Shown: piece by piece, positions 61,387 through 64,000 of the stretch
Layout of the letters: each line of letters starts with the position of its first letter
Position numbering within the stretch: position 1 is the first letter of the stretch
Source: Steromphala cineraria
Taxonomy: Eukaryota; Mollusca; Gastropoda; Trochida; Trochidae
DNA length: 64,000 bases
Direction: 5' to 3'
Assembly (NCBI GenBank): GCA_916613615.1
Contig: OU744732.1
Span: forward strand, 58,116,727-58,180,726
Position numbers and translations under genes: made by a program
The notes under the pieces: model-generated
Database searches by the model: none
What the model saw: the letters and a program-made list of their open reading frames with translations, nothing else
What the model was told of the DNA's origin: nothing

Positions 61387-61990
61387 TTATTTAAAAGTAA
61401 AATTCACAGTTATAGTTGGATAACAACATTAACATCCTATAATCAAAAGATTTTTTTTTGCAATGACCACAAGTGTACTCTTTTTGATATCTGACTCTTA
61501 CACATAATCTAAGTCTACAGATAAAACGAAAACATTAACAATTTTGTGAAACATTTACAGAGAATTATCCCATATATAAAATTGTAACAAGCGTTACCAG
61601 ATAATGACAAATGCAATTAACTCAGTGAACCGTATCTCCTGAACACGCCAGCGGTCGCTCAAGTGTAATAGACAAGTAGGTCGGTGTGTTAAAACAAACA
61701 AGTTTCAATAAACAGTTTATGTTACAATACACATTCGGATTCTAGAGAGGGACGATTGATGAGATGATTAGATGATTGCGCAAAACTACATTATGTAATT
61801 CAGTTTATGGCAGTGGGTCATGCTTATTACCGGTAGTGGTAGTGGAATGAAAAGTTATGCTGTCTATCGTATTGGAAGTTATGAAGATATTCATATTCTT
61901 CTTCTGTTATGTTCGAGTAATTATTAATATACAAACTCATATTATGTGAGAGTTCCGCGTGCCGATGACTTCTTCATTGCCTGAACGTGA

Positions 61991-62056
61991 CATGGGTTCG
62001 AACGTGTGAGCAGTTGGATTCAGGCCCAGTCAGCCAACACTTAGACCACGGAGGCC
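61991..62056 (-). ncRNA. Second tRNA-like SINE head, unit 4
   Basis: As 26022-26087. Confidence 0.55.
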
Positions 62057-62803
62057 AGTTGCAAACAATGGATTTCATGAAGAAGTTAAGGCAATTTTAT
62101 GGATATACAACTTATTTATTCAAGTTTGCGACGTTTCGACATAGATATTAATGTCGTTCTCAAGCAAGTGATGACATTAGTATATATGTCGAAACGTCGC
62201 AAACTTGAATAAAGAAGTTGTTTATCCATAATATTGCCTTATCTACTTCATCATCTCAACTTCTAGAGTGCCCATCAAAGAAATGGATTTCATACTTAGT
62301 TCATATGTTGATAATTCTAAAATAATTTAGCATTGGCACCGAGCGCACATCAAGCTTTAATTAATGCTTCTGCACTAGTTTGCTGTTCTTTATTTTGCAT
62401 TAAATATTTGTATGAAAGTACAGCATATATCGTATATTTGTAATGTAACATAGCTATGCGTTTTCATTGCGACTAATAATTATTCTTCATCATTTACTCA
62501 TTACCTCAAAGAGAAGCATATATGTTGTAAATTAGGGCGATCCTCCTCGCGAGAGCCACATAAATATATAGAAGAATAAGAAGAAGAAACATATTTTATT
62601 TAAGTGTCACACAGCGTACATACACGGCAAATATAGCACGCCGTCCGGCCAACAATGGCCTATGAGACACTAAAACACATTAAAATAGCTAAAAGCGTAT
62701 TAAGCGCTAAAATGGTTAAAATATATCACAAATAACAACATTCTTTAAAAAGGTTTAAGAGAGCAATATAAGTTTGGTTTTATAGAAGTATATGTTTCCT
62801 GCG

Positions 62804-63382
62804 GTGATCGGAAAAAAAGTAACAGGAAAAAAAGTAACGGAAAAAAAGTAACAGTTTTTGCTAGGAAAAAAAGTAACAGGAAAAAAAGTAACAGTTTTTT
62901 GTTTTGTTTTTTATTTCATGAGTTTAATATAATTGTGTAATGTAACGGTATGTAATATAATTACTTCCATATATTTCTTTATTGAATATATGCTACAGTA
63001 CTTACAGTACAGTATTTCGTTGTAAAATAGGAATACATTTTATGTAATAATTTTAGTATATGATGATAAATGATGATAGTAAATGAGTGAGGCCAGTCCA
63101 AATGATCAATTAAGGGAGAGTATTATGTCGATGTAATTGAGCAGGTGAGAAGGAAACAGTATATACCAATGTAATTATGTTGTTTTAAGTAATAAGTACC
63201 TTTGCTGTTAAATGTGATGTCTTTAATGACAAGATTATCAACACTAATCCTAATATAATTCAAACTCAATTTCCTACTAAAGAGTTTCTTTATATAAGAA
63301 GTGTTACTTTTTTTCCTGTTACTTTTTTTCCGTTACTTTTTTTCCTGTGACTTTTTTTCCTGTTACTTTTTTTCCTACATTC
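62804..63382. mobile_element. Fold-back transposon, unit 4
   Basis: As unit 1, with one motif changed to TGTGACTTTTTTTCC near 63347. Confidence 0.75.
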
Positions 63383-63585
63383 GTTTCCTGCGTCTAAACA
63401 TAGCGCTTGTTGTAGCGGCAAGAGGTTGGGAGAGTTGGGGTGACTGCAAAAGAAATATGAATTGATCTGTTGGAGAAAGATTCATAAACTGAGTTTGAAT
63501 AGCTTGCGCTTTTAACCATAACGGGACCTGATATCTGAGTAAAGCTGACATTATAAATATAACTACAATATGTCAATCTGTTTAA

Positions 63586-63942
63586 AGGGGCAGTAGCACG
63601 TTTTAAGGGGGAATATATGGTGATGTCAGGAAAATGAAAATAAATGGTTCTAAATGAAAGACAATGTATTTAAACTAAATGGAGCAGTAATAATTCAAAT
63701 ATATAACGTAAGGTTCAGCCATGCGATTCCTTTTTCTTACAAAAATGAATTAAAGGTGTTCACAAAAAAAATGGCCGCCAATGGATTTTATGTGAATCCT
63801 AATACTTTGTCCTCTGACTATGGGTGATTGGCTTGTGTAATGTGATTGTTGACACTGTCAATATAATACATTAGACATTTACTTACAATTATAAGTGCAA
63901 TTTTTAAAATATAAATTTATCAAAAAACGTGCTACTGCCCCT
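63586..63942 (+). mobile_element. TTAA MITE family A, unit 4
   Basis: As 27617-27973, TTAA on both sides. Confidence 0.9.
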
Positions 63943-64000
63943 TTAAGCTGTAAAGTTACAAGACTTGCTCACTAGAAATATAGACCACGCCCATCACGTG

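Larger units (their letters stand above)
58874..64000. repeat. 12-kb macrosatellite, unit 4, cut by window end
   Basis: Follows unit 3 closely, including the palindrome and GAGTTTGTACAAG at 61259 where units 1 and 2 have GAGTGTTTTGTACAAG. It stops at a point equivalent to about 28031 of unit 1, so the array continues to the right. Confidence 0.95.

Noticed and set aside
23154..64000. Ribosomal DNA or histone cluster as explanation of the tandem array
   Set aside because: Unit length would fit rDNA, but no rRNA-like GC-rich conserved blocks or histone frames are present.

Overview
The window reads as nuclear DNA of an animal, most likely a marine invertebrate and probably a mollusc. It is AT-rich and intron-rich, has almost no long open frames, and is packed with transposon debris. 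The evidence for an animal is a set of phase-matched exons on the minus strand for a CCP/sushi plus galectin-like protein, a DIRS-type tyrosine-recombinase retroelement, non-LTR retrotransposons with a CCHC tail, TTAA and TA transposons, and tRNA-like SINE heads. I cannot name the species.

Layout. (1) 1-4277: an old TTAA MITE split by a 4,091-bp transposon (107-4197) that has its own TTAA target duplication. (2) 5252-8780: a decayed minus-strand DIRS-like element in which Gag remnants run into a C-terminal tyrosine recombinase with no reverse transcriptase between them. It ends about 25 bp past the stop codon of the lectin-like gene. (3) 8805-16002, minus strand: five exons encoding a Cys-rich module, a CCP module and a galectin-like domain, with one apparent 1-nt frameshift. 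The introns hold a tRNA-like sequence, a 145-bp tandem repeat, a TA MITE and hairpin MITEs. (4) 16131-18800: MITE, nested tandem duplications and a 93-bp minisatellite carrying splice signals. (5) 18801-20600: a 5'-truncated LINE with an intact 580-codon reverse transcriptase frame. (6) 20600-23153: an element rich in heat-shock-element motifs, a TTAA MITE and unassigned sequence.

(7) 23154-64000: a tandem array of a roughly 12-kb unit. There are three full copies (11,833, 11,812 and 12,075 bp) and a fourth cut by the window end. Units are nearly identical but carry private and shared variants, so they are true copies with a history. Each unit holds tRNA-like SINE heads, an (AGT)n microsatellite, LINE fragments on both strands, two palindrome-associated sequences with a hammerhead-ribozyme-like core, a fold-back transposon with a 10-bp target duplication, a TTAA MITE, a THAP-domain remnant behind an ETS/CRE-like motif, small candidate secreted-protein ORFs, and at its end a fragment with phased heat-shock elements. 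No conventional host gene is recognised inside the unit.

The most notable signals are the 12-kb array, the hammerhead-like motif in a perfect 88-bp palindrome, the perfectly phased heat-shock-element arrays inside a repeat family that also marks the array junctions, the CCP-galectin gene with a retroelement in its 3' flank, and the nested TTAA insertion that can be read against empty paralogous sites. All calls come from reading the sequence; no searches were run.
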